DNA of 64,000 bases from Diadema setosum (GCA_033980235.1 CM067075.1:6264168-6328167), one strand, 5' to 3'; positions 48,986 to 61,502 are shown, numbered from the stretch's first letter. The notes: generated from the sequence alone by a model not told the origin. Numbers and translations are program-made.

Positions 48986-49553
48986 AGTGCAAGTTCACCT
49001 TCATAGACACGTGGGTTTAGTGAATGCAGCAATATTAGTCATTGTTAGTAGAACACATCAGTAAGAATTTGAGGAAAATTGGACAATCCGTTCAAAAGTT
49101 ATGAATTTTTGAAGTTTCTGCTGAGTCACGACTGGATGAAAAGACTACTATGGCTTGTGATGTCACATGAGTACAACGACATAAAGAAAGAATAAAGAAA
49201 AATCAACATATTTCCATTTTCTTGCATAACGAAAGAACTCTTGACTTCTCTCTTTCAGAAGGCAGGGGGAATAATATTACCCTTAACATACGTCAGTAAC
49301 AAGTTGAAGAAATGTGAACTTTATTCAAAAAGTAAAGTTTTGTGAAATTCTCTTTTTATTTTGATATCGTTGTAGGCATGTGACATCATACACTGTAGTA
49401 GTCTTCTCATCCAGCAGTAACTGCACAGATACTTCAACAATTATTCATAACTTTTGAACGGATTGTCCCATTTTCCTCAAACTTTCACTGCTCTGTTCTA
49501 CTAATATTGCTGCATTTTCTCAATTTTTATGTATGTGAAGGTGGACTTGTCCT
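48986..49553. mobile_element. TTAA-flanked long-arm foldback element, 568 bp
   Basis: TTAA at 48982-48985 precedes AGTGCAAGTTCACCTTCA. TGAAGGTGGACTTGTCCT precedes TTAA at 49554-49557. Arms of about 185-195 bp share ggacaatccgttcaaaagtt, gcagcaatatta, ggatgaaaagactacta and tgtgatgtcacatg in inverted order. It is related to the shorter element at 16796-17094. Confidence 0.85.
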
Positions 49554-49578
49554 TTAAAGTGCAAGTCCGTGCTATGTG

Positions 49579-50361
49579 TAACCCTTTCTCTGCCTGGGTC
49601 TTTGGACAGTGTATACAACTCTATGGGGTTTTCTGTGCCATCCGACATTCAAAGCCCACAAAGGGTTAAGTTGACTCTAACACGAAGATTAGACTTCAAC
49701 AAATGAGGAGTGATAGTTTTACGTGAATCTGACTTCTGATAAGAAAGTTGTAGAAACTTAAAGTTTCATACATTTTTTTTTTTTTACCAGGACAGTGATA
49801 TCGGTAATAGTCATATAATTATGTATGAACTGGAGGAGGTGCATGATGATGTAACAGCTTTATAAGTCTTCCGTTTCCCCACACAAAAATCTTTGCTAAC
49901 TTTCTTTTTTATGAAATAAAATCTCTTCGAACATACTGCGTCCTTTATTATGACAAACGGTGTTAATTACAGATGTGTATTAGTAATGTAGCCATACTGA
50001 TATATAGGGCACTGTAAGGTGCTGGGTTTACAATATTTGTTAAAACAATATCACACAAGACATGACATTTTGCTTATTCTTTGTTGGCATTATACACCTG
50101 TAATGAAACTGACGTGATGTCATTACAACATTTGATTTGAGACCAATAGCACTGCTTCATGCAAACGAATGAAATTCTAAAATCAAATGACTTTTTTTTT
50201 TTAGTGTACGATCTTAAGGAAACATCTGCCATATTCTCTCTTTGATTTAGACTCTGTATAAAAAGTCGAAATCAATTCAGCCCTCGACATGCCACATTTA
50301 TTACCTGTCTAAGTTTTTGTATGAAGTTTGTGCTCATTTGACTCTATGGCATAGAAAGGGT
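49579..50361. repeat. Possible element bounded by AACCCTTT...AAAGGGTT ends
   Basis: The left end, taaccctttctctgcctggg, is inverted by cacaaagggttaag at about 49666-49679 and again by ctatggcatagaaagggttaaa near 50342-50362. This may be a 100-bp element or a 780-bp one. Part of it (tatggggttttctgtgcc) matches 15163-15190. The starting motif aaccctttatctgcc also occurs at 8369. Confidence 0.4.
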
Positions 50362-50412
50362 TAAAGATGAGATCGCATTTGGACTTTGGTCTAGGGTATT
50401 GGCAGGCCTTAA

Positions 50413-50872
50413 AGGGGACCTCCAGATGATGTTCAGATTTTTACGTTTGAACAAGTAAAAATTAGTTATACTGAGGACAGAGTTTCAGAATTTGTGAAAA
50501 TTGGGTTGAAGAATAAGAACATTTTCAAAATTTAGAACAAATTGCAATGAACAAGGATGATGACATGGCAGAGTCACCATAAGAATGCATGAGTTGGGGC
50601 TCAAGGAAGCAGAACAAAAGAAGAAGGCATGCATAGATTATAACACAGGTGAACTCGCAAGCAAGCGGTATTGTAATGGAATTACACTGCTACATTTCTT
50701 AAATATGTGAACCTCCTATGTCATCATCCTTGTTCAGTGTAATTTGTTTAAGGTTTTTCAAAGTATTGTTTCTCTGCTCAAGAACCACAATAAATTCCAA
50801 AAATCTATACATGGAGTTGTCGATTTATGTACTACATGATGTGAAATTATGAAAATCGTCTGGAATGTCCCT
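50413..50872. mobile_element. TTAA-flanked foldback element, 460 bp
   Basis: TTAA at 50409-50412 precedes AGGGGACCTCCAGATGAT. ATCGTCTGGAATGTCCCT precedes TTAA at 50873-50876. Inner inverted words include acaaggatgatgacat and atgtcatcatccttgt. Confidence 0.7.
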
Positions 50873-50879
50873 TTAAGCG

Positions 50880-51480
50880 CGCTGGCTGCATGGTTTTGCA
50901 CCGCGTAATCTCATGATCTTTTATTTGTGAACGCACGACAGAAGGGGACCTAGGGTGCTTTAAACGCTGGTTTCGTTCCATTTTACTGACTCATACACTC
51001 GCTCCCTTTTCATATTGTACTAATAGGGTCAAACTGAATTCGCACCGATGATTTAATGGAGTAATTGAAATGAAAGACAATGTTCCCCAATTGCCAATAC
51101 CTGTCAGTTATTGCGGCTTCAATAATAGGATCAGATTTTTGCTTTCGTGGAACACTTCGCTGAAAACATGCTATTGGAGATCATTCTATAGTTAACCTAC
51201 ATCAAATTAATCATAATTGTTTCCTAAACAGTGCTTGAAATGAGGGAATTGTATACATTGATAGTAAGCAAATTTAACTGATTGCCATTAATTATGTTAA
51301 TAGCATGCTGTTACAGATAACAGATGTAGGCAAATACTAAAGTTTTCCTATACATGACCTGTGAGAGACAATTAGTAAATGTGCAAATCATCAGATGACC
51401 TAGTTATATTCATACACATCATTTTAAATGTAACTTTTCTACAATGGTTATATTTTGCGAAATGCAGAATATTCGGGTAT
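50880..51480. other. No supported gene
   Basis: AT-rich sequence without recognisable elements. Confidence 0.3.
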
Positions 51481-51482
51481 GC

Positions 51483-52195
51483 TGATGGTAATAACAATAA
51501 TAGTAATAACAATAATAATAACCTTTATGATGATAGTTGTGAAAGTGATTATAATAAGAATAACGATTGAATAATAATAATAGTAATAGTAACAGTAATA
51601 ATAACGTAATGGAGTGTATGATAATTATCAAACAATTCTCTTTGCGCTCGATATGCAAGTTATACAAGTCACAGACATGCATATAACATCACTGAGATAA
51701 TTATTAATGTAGAATTAAGGAAGTGGTTACATACAATTTCTTACTGCATTTATAGAGTAACACAGAAAAATGTTGTATACTACTATTTTACATTTTTTAA
51801 AACACTTAGGTCTTGAGATGGGTCTTGAGTAATGCATATGAAGGTATTTTCCTTATTTCTGCGCATAGGAAGTTCCAGCAGAGAACATAGGTAGATGCTA
51901 AGAAGGCTATTGCTACTAACAGTATACGTTTAGGATTTAAGGAATTGCACAGATAGGAGGTCTAGTGACATGAGTGAGGAGGAGGGCGGGCGACGAGGTA
52001 GGGTATGTTGGTGTGCGGTGTGCGATGGAGAAAAGTTATGCACTGCTTTGAAGCACATTGTGAGGATTTTAAAGATGATGCGTTTCTCAAGTGGTATTCA
52101 GTGAGGTTTTCTTAAGTTAGATGTAATTGGGTCTCTTAAGATAGCACCTGCGACCAGCCTTGCCGCTGTTTTCTGGATTCTATGTCTCCTATTTG
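51483..52195 (-). mobile_element. Decayed CR1/L2-like LINE 3' end, minus strand
   Basis: On the minus strand the ORF2 C-terminal region starts near 52180 (RIQKTAARLVAGAIL) and continues to LKTHLKT near 51813. It is followed by an AT-rich 3' UTR and ends in an (ATT/GTT)-rich microsatellite at about 51488-51606. The element is oriented opposite to the LINE at 47153 and is much more diverged. Confidence 0.7.
51810..52185 (-). pseudogene. Degenerate LINE reverse transcriptase C-terminus
   Basis: The reading RIQKTAARLVAGAILRDPIT continues to a TGA where the conserved Trp of the 'LHWLP' motif should be. EKRIIFKILTMCFKAVHN then follows in the same frame, with another stop after QFLKS. The order and spacing match the intact fragment at 47153-47722 (LQRVQNACARLV, then KQRIIFKTLLIVYRAIH). 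Stops in conserved positions show long neutral decay. Confidence 0.75.
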
Positions 52196-54162
52196 GCTTG
52201 TGAAGCAGGATTCCGAATTGATTTCCCAGTGTGGGAAATCAAACTCATATTGGGTGAATACGGGAACTCCCTCTTTATGATACATCACATATACGGGTGT
52301 TGCTACCAAAGAGAGCCGCAACACCAAGTTTCACAACGACCATTCTCTCTCCCCTGGAGCTCTGAGGGAAAGGATACAGGGACACCCCGGTGGAGGCATT
52401 CTGCTACCTTTGGAACCTGTACACTGTTACAGTCAAGAGTGCGAATAACATGTGTCCATGGAGAATATTGATTCTCACCTGATGTTGGTCCCGTGGGGGG
52501 AGGGGGGGGGGGGGATATCGATCGTAACATTGTGCTGTACTGGTGTGTCGGCATTATCTAAATTCATAGAACTTGCTCGACATACTAAAAGTGAACGCAT
52601 GCATAAGTGGATTTTAGTGATATCCATAATTTTGAATGACTTCATATGAACCTGCTCATTAATTGAATGAGCTATCAGGTTTATTCAGAAACGTTTCAAA
52701 AACAGTTCATTATTTGTTTTGTAAACACAACAGCAAGGGCGTTAACGGCTGCGTGATCCAAGCCAAGGCTTTTTGAACTTCAAGCACTATTAACTGACCG
52801 CTTTTATAGCAAAAAATTCTCTTCATATGTTGTTTGTGCGAAACGATGAGGGCGCTCGATACCCTAGTGTCTGTCAGTTGATATAACAATACTCGATTTG
52901 TGAACATTATTATCTTGACGATGTAATCACTTAGTCCGGACGATAAATTTTTATTTTTTTATTTTTTACCATTGTTATTCATAAACATCCTATAACATCG
53001 ATGATAATAATTAGTAGAACCTAACAGGTATTTTTCCTTTTTAGTTATTTAATCATTTGCTAAAGCATACTCGTGCGTTCAGTTGCTATTCTTGAAAGTT
53101 ATATCAATTGTCCATCGTATATTTCCTATAAACCAAACAACCATTTTATTGTGGCTTATCTACCGCTCATATGTTACAAGTTTTTCCATTTCTAGTCCTA
53201 CAGTTTAGATTTATTTTGTCTGCATCGTACGCCATTCCAGAGAAACATATCGAGGAAGCTTTGGAGTCGAAGTGAATAAGTACGCAGAAACAAATTTGCA
53301 TAAAATTTACTAGTACCTGACCCCTTGAATCATACTTCTGTCAGAAATCGGATGAAATTTGATGTTGATTTTGGATCCTCACCAAAGGTAGCTCGTGCCT
53401 TTAACATGTTTAACCTACCCAAAATGGAGAGTGATTGGTAATTGATGGTGACAACATATCTCATTAGGGTGTTAAGTGCCCAGCCTACTCTGTCTGCAAC
53501 GCGTACTCAGCCAGAAGAAATAGACACAATTAATGAGCTCATCTAGTCCTCAGGGACTTTTTGTTAGTTCGTCAGAAATTATCACATTGTCATTAAATAG
53601 ATTGGAACCTGTAGTTTCCGTTCATACCTTATATTGGAGAAAGATGAGGTAGAACCGGTTAAATCCATTATTTCTGTAAACACAGAAGACAATTAACGAA
53701 AATGTGGCAATATGAGAGATAAATAGAAACATTAATTTTCGACAAACGTGGTGCCAATTTAAAGATCAGTTATCAGTTTAGGAACTAAAAGACTTTTGAA
53801 AATTCTTAACCAAAACAAATAAATGCACAAGAACGACACACCGCTCTAATCTTGCTAATGAAAAAAGCATTATCATTACTGGGTATTCAACTTCAGAAAC
53901 ATTGTCAGTAAAATAGTACACACTGTTACTAAACCACAAGATGTGGTTACCATAGAAACCTTTCCCCTGTTTCTCCCGTATGCTCCAGTGTGAAAATCTA
54001 GATATCACTCACAGGTATATACAAGCATCGTTGTCGATATAGAGTAATTGCTGAGTTTCTGCGACTGTGTGGATATGTGATGGACATTGATATTATTGTT
54101 GATTCAGTGTAAAATATATAGAAATAAATACAATGATGGGGTAGGGGATGGTATGAAAGAGC
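52196..54162. other. No supported gene
   Basis: A G14-rich tract lies near 52496-52514. A small palindrome, gatttcccagtgtgggaaatc, lies near 52220. Otherwise AT-rich and unassigned. Confidence 0.3.
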
Positions 54163-54214
54163 AGATAGATAGATAGATAGATAGAGGTAGAGATAGATAG
54201 ATAGGTAGATATAT

Positions 54215-54267
<53 letters not shown>

Positions 54268-54268
54268 T
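54163..54268. repeat. (GATA)n and (GA)n microsatellites
   Basis: GATA units at 54163-54212 with GGTAGA variants, then a pure GA run at 54216-54260. Confidence 0.95.
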
Positions 54269-54905
54269 AGAGGGAGAGAGATTTTAAAAAAGCCGTAGAT
54301 ACACACACAGCGGAGATCCCGGAGATGGTAAAGTGCAAAGATATCAACAGCAGAGATCCCAATCCCATGTATATTGTAGAGCTCTGCTGCGATATCCATT
54401 TTCAGTAATTGCAACAAACCAAACGATGGCCAGAAATGGACAATGATCAGATTAATTAATTAATCGTTGTTCAACGCGGGTTCATTTCATGTATGTTGCA
54501 ATTATGGCAAACCTTTATACGAACGAAGAAGCATGCCCTACAGGTACACTCTCGTTGCGCAAATAGGCAAAAATCTAGGCACAATTCTCGCACTATTCAT
54601 GTCAGAGGTATGTGCTATTTCAACAACAAATTCAAGATTTGAGATGAAAGTGATATATCAGCCATAAAAAGTGATGAACATCTGACGTCAAAATATATGT
54701 GTATATTTTCATGTTGGCTCGAATGAAACATAAATACCAGTGAGAGGAAAATTTTTCTCATTTTGTAGTTTACAAGAAAGACCGTTAGTAAAAACTTTGA
54801 CCATGAGACAAGCTTAATGTTGATTTTTAAAGCAAAGATTTAAAGAGGAACATAAAGTTCGTTAAAACGATAACAATAATTCTTTCAGGTGTAGAATTAC
54901 CGTTA
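54269..54905. other. No supported gene
   Basis: AT-rich sequence with nothing recognisable. Confidence 0.3.
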
Positions 54906-54907
54906 CA

Positions 54908-55150
54908 GCTCGTTATTCCGAAGCCTCTTCAGTCCGAAGATTCCTTATTCCGAAGGTTCGTTTTTCCGAATTTCATTTTCGGATGAACAAATCTTCGGAA
55001 TAACGAACCTTCGGAATAACGCCACAAATGTTCGGATTAACGAACCCTTTTTCATTTTCGGATTAATAAACCTCTAGATATAGGGAATTTGCGTGTTTCG
55101 GATTAACGAACCTTCGGAATATCGAACCTTCGGAATAACGAACAGCACCC
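54908..55150. repeat. TTCG subrepeat cluster 4, head-to-head
   Basis: Forward subrepeats at about 54908-54966 (cgttattccgaag, ggttcgtttttccgaa) switch at about 54968 to reverse ones (ttcggaataacgaacc several times, up to 55142). The reverse half is about three times longer than the forward half. Confidence 0.75.
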
Positions 55151-55440
55151 GAATTACCGTCATATATTATCACTTGCGAAAAAAACAAACAAACCCGTAA
55201 TAGATTGACAACACTTTAATTATGAAAAAATGACAAAATCAGAGATACCTGTATAGTCTTTCTAATCGTATTCATGCACATATGCATACCGTGATCAATA
55301 AGCAGTGTGCTTATTAAAAGTAGAACAGAAGTGAAAGTTCAACTGACATGACGATGAAATGAAACAACGGCAGTAACTGAATTGAGACGTCATGTTCCCC
55401 ATAAATATTATACTTGACTTATATTTTTCATTTGGCCATT

Positions 55441-55750
55441 CATCCCATGGCTCAGTCGGTCGTTGACTGTTCTACTTGAGGCTGTCGATTCGCCCCAGGT
55501 GTACGGCAACCATCCCCGCGATTCCTGTTTATACGTGTGGCTGCGTTGATGCGACTTGGATGAGGTATATAACAAATCGCCTATATACAGTGTCATGAAG
55601 GGCCCAGGTCCTTGAAAAGGTATTACTGAAATAATTGGAAGACAGCTTTTTTCAAAGCTCGAAAGCTTGTAAGGTGTGCTTCTAGGTAATGAGTAAAAGT
55701 TGACTGTAGCTATTGTACTTTTCTCTTTCCTTTCAAATAAAAAAAAAAAA
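55441..55750 (+). mobile_element. Probable tRNA-derived SINE with poly(A) tail
   Basis: A perfect A box (tggctcagtcgg) lies at 55448-55459 and a degenerate B-box-like gtcgattcgcc at 55484-55494. About 240 bp of body follow, and the segment ends in A12 at 55739-55750. The T-arm pairing is lost. The body does not obviously match the SINE at 5803-6140, so it may belong to another family. Target duplications were not found. Confidence 0.45.
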
Positions 55751-56048
55751 TGACTGAAATTGGGAGCGTGCGCAAATAGAATGTCACTTCTTATTTGCTT
55801 CACTTTTTATACCTTAATGTCGCGAATATTAAATAGCCTCCACATGGGAGCTCACAAAATGAAATTTCTCCGTAGCGGAGTTCATAGACTGCATTTCCAA
55901 TTATTGATTTGTCTCATTCATGCATTTTATTTTGATATCTTTTGTTTGTATTGTAGGCTTACTTAATCATCCACGCCGGAAATACATGCCTCTCACTGAA
56001 GGTTAATTATCACCCTAACAAACCTGGGCACCGTTGTCAGAAGTTATC

Positions 56049-56110
56049 AGTCTGACAGTCTCTGACAATTACCATACCAAGAATTTTACTGAAATTGTTA
56101 GAGACTGACA
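56049..56110. repeat. Small inverted repeat (tgacagtctctgacaatt)
   Basis: The stretch at 56053-56070 and its imperfect inverse, aattgttagagactgaca, at 56093-56110 flank about 22 bases. A GTCAG/CTGAC-rich context continues outward, suggesting a small foldback element. Confidence 0.5.
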
Positions 56111-56175
56111 GCTTGTCAGGGCTACCAACTTTCATGAAACGGCGTCCTGGTGATAACATTAATGTTGATTCGGAA

Positions 56176-56317
56176 GGGGGGCATTTCATGAAACATTTTT
56201 CCGACAAATTTGTCTGACAAATTTGCTCTCAGCCAATCGGATGCAAGGATTTAAGAAGCTTATGACAGTTTCTCAGAAAATAAAAAAATCTGACAAAACG
56301 CTTCATGAAATGCCCCC
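56176..56317. mobile_element. 142-bp MITE with gggggcatttcatgaaa ends
   Basis: Ends GGGGGGCATTTCATGAAAC and GCTTCATGAAATGCCCCC are inverted repeats. The interior has two 'gacaaatttg' words and gccaatcggatgcaagg. I recall closely similar phrases from sea urchin and amphioxus genomes but could not check this. Confidence 0.75.
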
Positions 56318-56476
56318 AGAACGATCCCCATATACTGTATGTGACGTATGCCAAGGTGGTGTTGTCAATGGCCACTAGGTGTAATGGTGTTTGATGAGTG
56401 ATTATGATGCGCTCAAAATGTTACCCTGAGCTCTCCTTCCCCCGTTCGTGTCTGACTGACGAAATCTTCGTCTTAA

Positions 56477-57060
56477 AGGGAAATTCCGCGCAAGTTAAAA
56501 AGACGAGGAAAAATTTTATAGGCACAACAGGGAAAATTTGATCAAAATCTGGTAGACGCAGGGGAAATCATTGAATTGTGAAATACTGCTAACTTTCACA
56601 AAACGGTTCTTGAACAGTTAATATGAATATGCAAATGAGTGAGTTGATGATGTCATCGCTTCACATCTTGCCATATAGTGTGTAAACAAAATCTTGAAAC
56701 TTTTTTTTTTTTTTTTTGGTTCAAGCGCAATTATGCCGTAGTCTCAAATCCTAATATATCAGACTGATCAATAGTTTAAAGCTATTTAGCCAGGAATAAT
56801 ATTATGTTTTGCACTTTCATAGCAGAAAATATGATTTTTGAGTTGTTTTTTTTTTAACGCGATCAATGGAAAATTGTGAGGTGAGGACATCATCACCTAT
56901 TCATTTGCCTACTCATGTCAAATGTTCATGAAATTTTTGGCAAAATCTATCAAAACTTCGCAGTTTCATAAGTTCCCTCCTTTTTTTTAAGAGTTTGATA
57001 AAATTTTCACTGGCGCTCTTAGAAAGTTTTACTCTTTCTTTTCAGACGTATATTCTAACT
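56477..57060. mobile_element. Likely TTAA-type foldback element, right end unclear
   Basis: TTAA at 56473-56476 precedes AGGGAAATTCCGCGC. Internal words on the left (aaaattttatagg, aaatttgatcaaaatctgg, atatgcaaatgagtgag, gatgatgtcatc) have inverted partners on the right (aaaattttcact, aaaatctatcaaaactt, tcatttgcctactcat, gacatcatcacc). A clean right terminus was not found. T tracts lie near 56700 and 56848. Confidence 0.5.
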
Positions 57061-57585
57061 GGTCCAGAATTCTAATTTCCACTTGAAATGACGAAATAAA
57101 ACTTGAATAATCATCATCTCTGTGGGATTCAGAAAAAAAAAACCCTTCTGTGTGATAATGATATTCGGCCGATTCCTTGCTAACAGAGATTACAGTCTCA
57201 TGAAAACATCAAATATCAACCGAATTTGAAGAATACTGAAAGTAGAATACCTGCAAGGCTATATGCAAGGAAAATGCTGCTGGATTATCAACCTGTGAAA
57301 TGCAAAGAGGCATGCCGCCTTTTTCGTTTTAGTAACCCTGATTTTTCTCCTCTGGCACACACAACACCATCTGCTTCCATTTCCCTCTGTCATTTCTGGC
57401 TCCAAGCAACGTGCGTCATTATGATGAAGTGGTCTTATTTCATCAATCATAGACTGCATACCGGTTATTGTGTGTACCGCGGGTGGCAGTGTGATGGAAA
57501 ATTCGTATATGCCAATTAGCACATACGAACAAGGAATATTTTAGACGCGACGACATCATATGCATCATTGATATAATATGCATTA

Positions 57586-57614
57586 GACACACACACTCAC
57601 ATATAGACACACAC

Positions 57615-57666
<52 letters not shown>
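57586..57666. repeat. (CA)n microsatellite
   Basis: CA units with TCACATATAGA and CGCA interruptions at the left and a pure run at 57620-57666. Confidence 0.95.
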
Positions 57667-57668
<2 letters not shown>

Positions 57669-58568
57669 TGATATGCACACAGCGTCTTCTTGGCCCTCTA
57701 CCGGCTCTTGAGTAGAAAGGGGCTGCTCACAGCACTGATGATTAGACGATGGTTAGACGTCGTTCTATTGGCCACGTATTGAAGAATCAAAAATTGTAAT
57801 AATTTTAACTCGACAAACGAGGACAATTTCTCCTTTTGTACACCTTTGTTTTAGGGACTAAGTCGTCTAACATTACCCGAAAAAAAAAAATTGATTCACC
57901 CACGTGTGTTCATCAATCTCCAGATACCAATCTTTATGGCTACGTAGCCTTGGTGAATTATCAAAATATGTCGAAAGCATCGAATTTGCAGTGAAATGAA
58001 ATCGTCGCCTATGAAGGAAGAAAAAAAAAAAGAGAGAAGTACTTTCAATTATGTGTTCATCATCACACCGAATAGTATAAATGAGAAATAAACGCAATGC
58101 TGTTACAAGTTCATTTCATACCAGGACGTTTCAAGGATTCAACGTTCAGAATCATCCGGGCTTCATGCTCATCAAATCAACGAGTGCGTCGTGTGAAAAT
58201 GAAAGTATAATGATTATGTTCATGAGGTGGTTAGCGCTCACCGATCAGGCACAATCGCAGTGCAGAGTGGTCGTACGTGTGCTGATGAACTTCGTACGAA
58301 GCATGTCTGTTTATCTCTATATTTTATTCTATTTTCCTTTCTAAGCACTCGTGTTATAACTATTTTATGATTATGTATGAATTCTTTTCTTATTTTTTCC
58401 TACGCCTCTGTCAATGCCATTAACGTTGTGATGCATTTAGTAATGCTTTCTAATCTGGCTAATGATGGTTGGAAAATTCCCGATTATGATAGCGATTTTG
58501 CCTCTGGCGGAAACTTTGTATTGAAATCCTCATAAATCGGTGTAGATTTTGATTCATCCAGGTAATAT
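57667..58568. other. No supported gene
   Basis: Nothing recognisable apart from A tracts near 57882 and 58021. Confidence 0.3.
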
Positions 58569-58791
58569 GCTAAAAGCGTGTAAATCAAATCTGCTCGATT
58601 GGACTTTTTATTGTGCAAATCACGGAGAGAACAGTTTTGTGACTCGTCCGAGTCATTTCGTCAGCTCTGTCTGGCTGGCGAGCATTTTAGACAGAGCTGG
58701 AGAAGTAACTAGGACTAATCACGAAACTATTCTCTCCGTGATTTTCACAATTAAGTCCAGTCGAACAGATTTAATTTACACGCTTTTCTAA
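58569..58791. mobile_element. ~220-bp long-arm foldback MITE
   Basis: Left arm 58571-58667 and right arm 58689-58790 are inverted. Matching blocks include aaaagcgtgtaaat, atctgctcgattggactt, aatcacggagagaa and cagctctgtct. The unpaired centre is only about 20 bases (ggctggcgagcatttt). It starts after tatgct and ends before ctaact, so any target duplication is at most two or three bases. Confidence 0.8.
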
Positions 58792-60007
58792 CTGTGGAGC
58801 CAATACATTGTAGTTCATAGAGTGGAGTCTTGAGCAGCGATATGCACCTTTGATTAATTATGATGAAATATGATAAAAAAGATGTACATTGTTCATGCTC
58901 ATGACGAGTAAATCCCATGAAAGATTTTCCTATGAACCTGTCATTGCTAATAATATGTTAAGGAAACATCTTTTTGAACATCAAAATAATCTTATTTCAT
59001 TTTGCTGTATCTTATGTATTTTTCGTTGAGAAATGAGCAAATGAAATTTAAACTGAAAATTGAAAAAAAAAAATAAATACTGCAATGACTACAAATCGCC
59101 AAGGGGAGTCCTTTGCTGGATTTCGACAATACCTCGCGTCCCTCAATGATCTCTCAGAAAAATGAAACACTTTATACGTTACCAAGGATTTCACCTTGGA
59201 CGTACATGTTGGTCTTTACAAGCACTCCATTTGACAGTGCAGCATGATTACCACCCATTTCTGGGTGTCCAATGAATTAATCAGTCCGCTGTAAATCCAA
59301 TCAAAGTGGAATCAGGACACAATAATTACACGTCACGCTGCCAAGGGGATGGAGGTTCTACGACCACGGGCACTTTTAGCTTTTCCTCGTTATATCAATA
59401 ATGACAGAAACTCTTACCAGTTGTCATGATGCAGCGTAAACCTAAGCTCGGCTATACGACGGTATGGATTACACTTGGCTTCTCCCAGCGTGTACATAGA
59501 TTAGGCAGATGTCTGTAAAAGTTTTGGTTGTTCCGGTTACCATGGCAACGTTTCCGTCTGGAGGCCTTTGCTGTCGGCACGATCCGAGACAATGAATCTA
59601 TCAATGCAGGAAACCGCAAGAAAGTTATTTTGTATGGTTGGCGAAGAATTTAATTCTTCAGAATATATCGTATACAGGGAAAGAAGGAGAGAGAGAGAGA
59701 GATATGGGGGAAGGAGGGAGATATACGGAGGGTGTGTGATATATGCGTGGGTGCTTGTGTGTTTATAAAGGGGCACGTTTGTCGTTTGTTGTGTAATGAG
59801 TGTTGCGGGTATTCCTCCTTTAGTGTGTAGGACATAAAAAGTACTTTTTAGGATCGGCAAAAACGAATCTCTTCCTTTTTTACAAGGGCTACAATGATGT
59901 GTGATATCCTCGGCTGACAGAGCAATTTGCATTTTGATTTTTTTTTTTCAAAAGCAATTCTGCTGGGTGTAATTAGGGTCCCTCTCTAACTTCTTTAGAT
60001 TTAGATG
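58792..60007. other. No supported gene
   Basis: Mixed sequence, with a GA run near 59688-59702 and a T10 tract near 59939. Confidence 0.3.
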
Positions 60008-60096
60008 AGGGACAAATCCAAAATTAGATCGAAAATCTCAATCTGATAGATTTAGAAGTCAATCTAATTTTTAAGTCTGATTTTGGATTTGTCCCT
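60008..60096. repeat. 89-bp foldback sequence
   Basis: A perfect 16-bp inverted pair, AGGGACAAATCCAAAA (60008-60023) and TTTTGGATTTGTCCCT (60081-60096). A second inner pair, AAAATTAGAT (60020-60029) and ATCTAATTTT (60062-60071), overlaps it. Related words (gatttagatgaggg, aatctca, gatagattta) suggest a larger decayed element of about 120 bp. Confidence 0.7.
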
Positions 60097-61112
60097 AACC
60101 ACAATCTCATAGATTGATGTCCAATCTAAGGTATCTAGAGACTACTGACCCTTCTCCGTTTCCTCTCTTCTCCATTCCGACTGCCACTATAACCGTTCCA
60201 TGGCTGCCTCAGGAGTCGTTGTTCAATTATTCTTTATTTTATCTTATTATGTCTCTGTGTATCCTTCCCTTCTCCTCTGTGTATCCTTTCCTTCTCCTAT
60301 ATACCCCTTCTCCTCGTCCTTCTCCTCATCTTGGTGTTTTTTCCTCGTCACCTTCGTTATTATCTTCTCCTCCTACACCGTTTTCTACTTCGCTTCCCTT
60401 CTTACCATGATGACTTTACTCTGGCCGGTGTTCCTTCTCACACGCGCAATTGTGCGCATCAACGCTCCGAGTCTCTTACCGTTCGAAAGCTTCCAAGGAC
60501 CCGAGTAGCAACGCTATGCGCTCCGCCAAGACCACTGAAGATTAGCTTACGCCTGAACGTTTGCAGTGTTGATGTCGCCACACGATTGGCAGGGGCCAGC
60601 TCAGAAGTTCGCTGATATTTCGTTGCTGACGAAGCCCATTTCAGGAGGCGCGAAGATTCATGCCTGATCACAATTGGGTGAACGTATGACACCTAAACGT
60701 CAACTCAATCATGTTGTCAATGCAAGGTTAGGACTATATAGCATGCTTAAACGCTTTATTTACATGGACTGCGCAGTGACTCGTCATCGAATGCTCTTGG
60801 TATATTGCGTCAAGTTGGTATAGATTGTCTTCTTTAAGTTCAACGTCGCTATTTGTGTTTAAATGAGTGCTTCATATAAGAATACAGTATGAGAACACAT
60901 CGGTCGTGAGGTTGATAAAAATATTGCAAACTGCTTGCAAATTGTTCTTGATGAAACAGCTTTCCGGACCAGTTCCGGTTGTGGCAGTTGCTTTCGGAGC
61001 TGAATGGAATTGTGTAAGATCAGTCAGAGGCGTTCGTGCAACGGGAGCCGCCTTGCGAATCACATTTTGGCTCAAGTGAGGTCAAAAACGTGACGCAGCC
61101 TCGCTTTTAATG
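60097..61112. other. No supported gene; GC-richer segment at 60420-60700
   Basis: 60230-60420 is a pyrimidine-rich CTTCTC stretch. 60420-60700 is GC-richer with frames open on both strands but no clear splice pair, so I leave it unassigned. Confidence 0.3.
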
Positions 61113-61116
61113 TTAA

Positions 61117-61498
61117 AGGGATAGTGCACTTTCCTTTGAGATTGGGCTTGAGGTTTCCAACGTTTTTTGATGATGGTTTTGTGAGATAATGAGAAACCTC
61201 ATGAAATATGAAAGAGCATATATAATTCAAAGTTTACTTGATGAAAATTGGTTTTGAAATTGCTGAGATATCAAAAACAAAGTGATCCTAATAAAAGATG
61301 GGATAAACCTTTTATCAAGGTCGCTTTGTTTTTACTTTGTTTGTGGATATCTCAGCCATTTCAAAATGGATTTCCACCAAATAAACAATGAATTCCTCTT
61401 AGAATTGTATGCTTTTTAACATTTTATAAAGTGATTTCTAAGTACCTGGCAAAAAGTTGAACGTTTAATTCTCACCTCAACCAATACTATACTATCCC
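61117..61498. mobile_element. TTAA-flanked foldback MITE, second copy of the 43614 family
   Basis: TTAA at 61113-61116 precedes AGGGATAGTGCAC, and ATACTATCCC precedes TTAA at 61499-61502. The interior matches 43614-43969 closely: gtgagataatgagaaacctc, tgaaatatgaaagagcatat, gctgagatat and gtcgctttgtttttactttg. Confidence 0.7.
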
Positions 61499-61502
61499 TT
61501 AA

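Noticed and set aside
60114..60615. Overlapping + strand ORFs rich in Ser, Pro and Phe
   Set aside because: They arise from a CTTCTC-rich pyrimidine stretch. Several frames are open at once and no splice or domain support exists.
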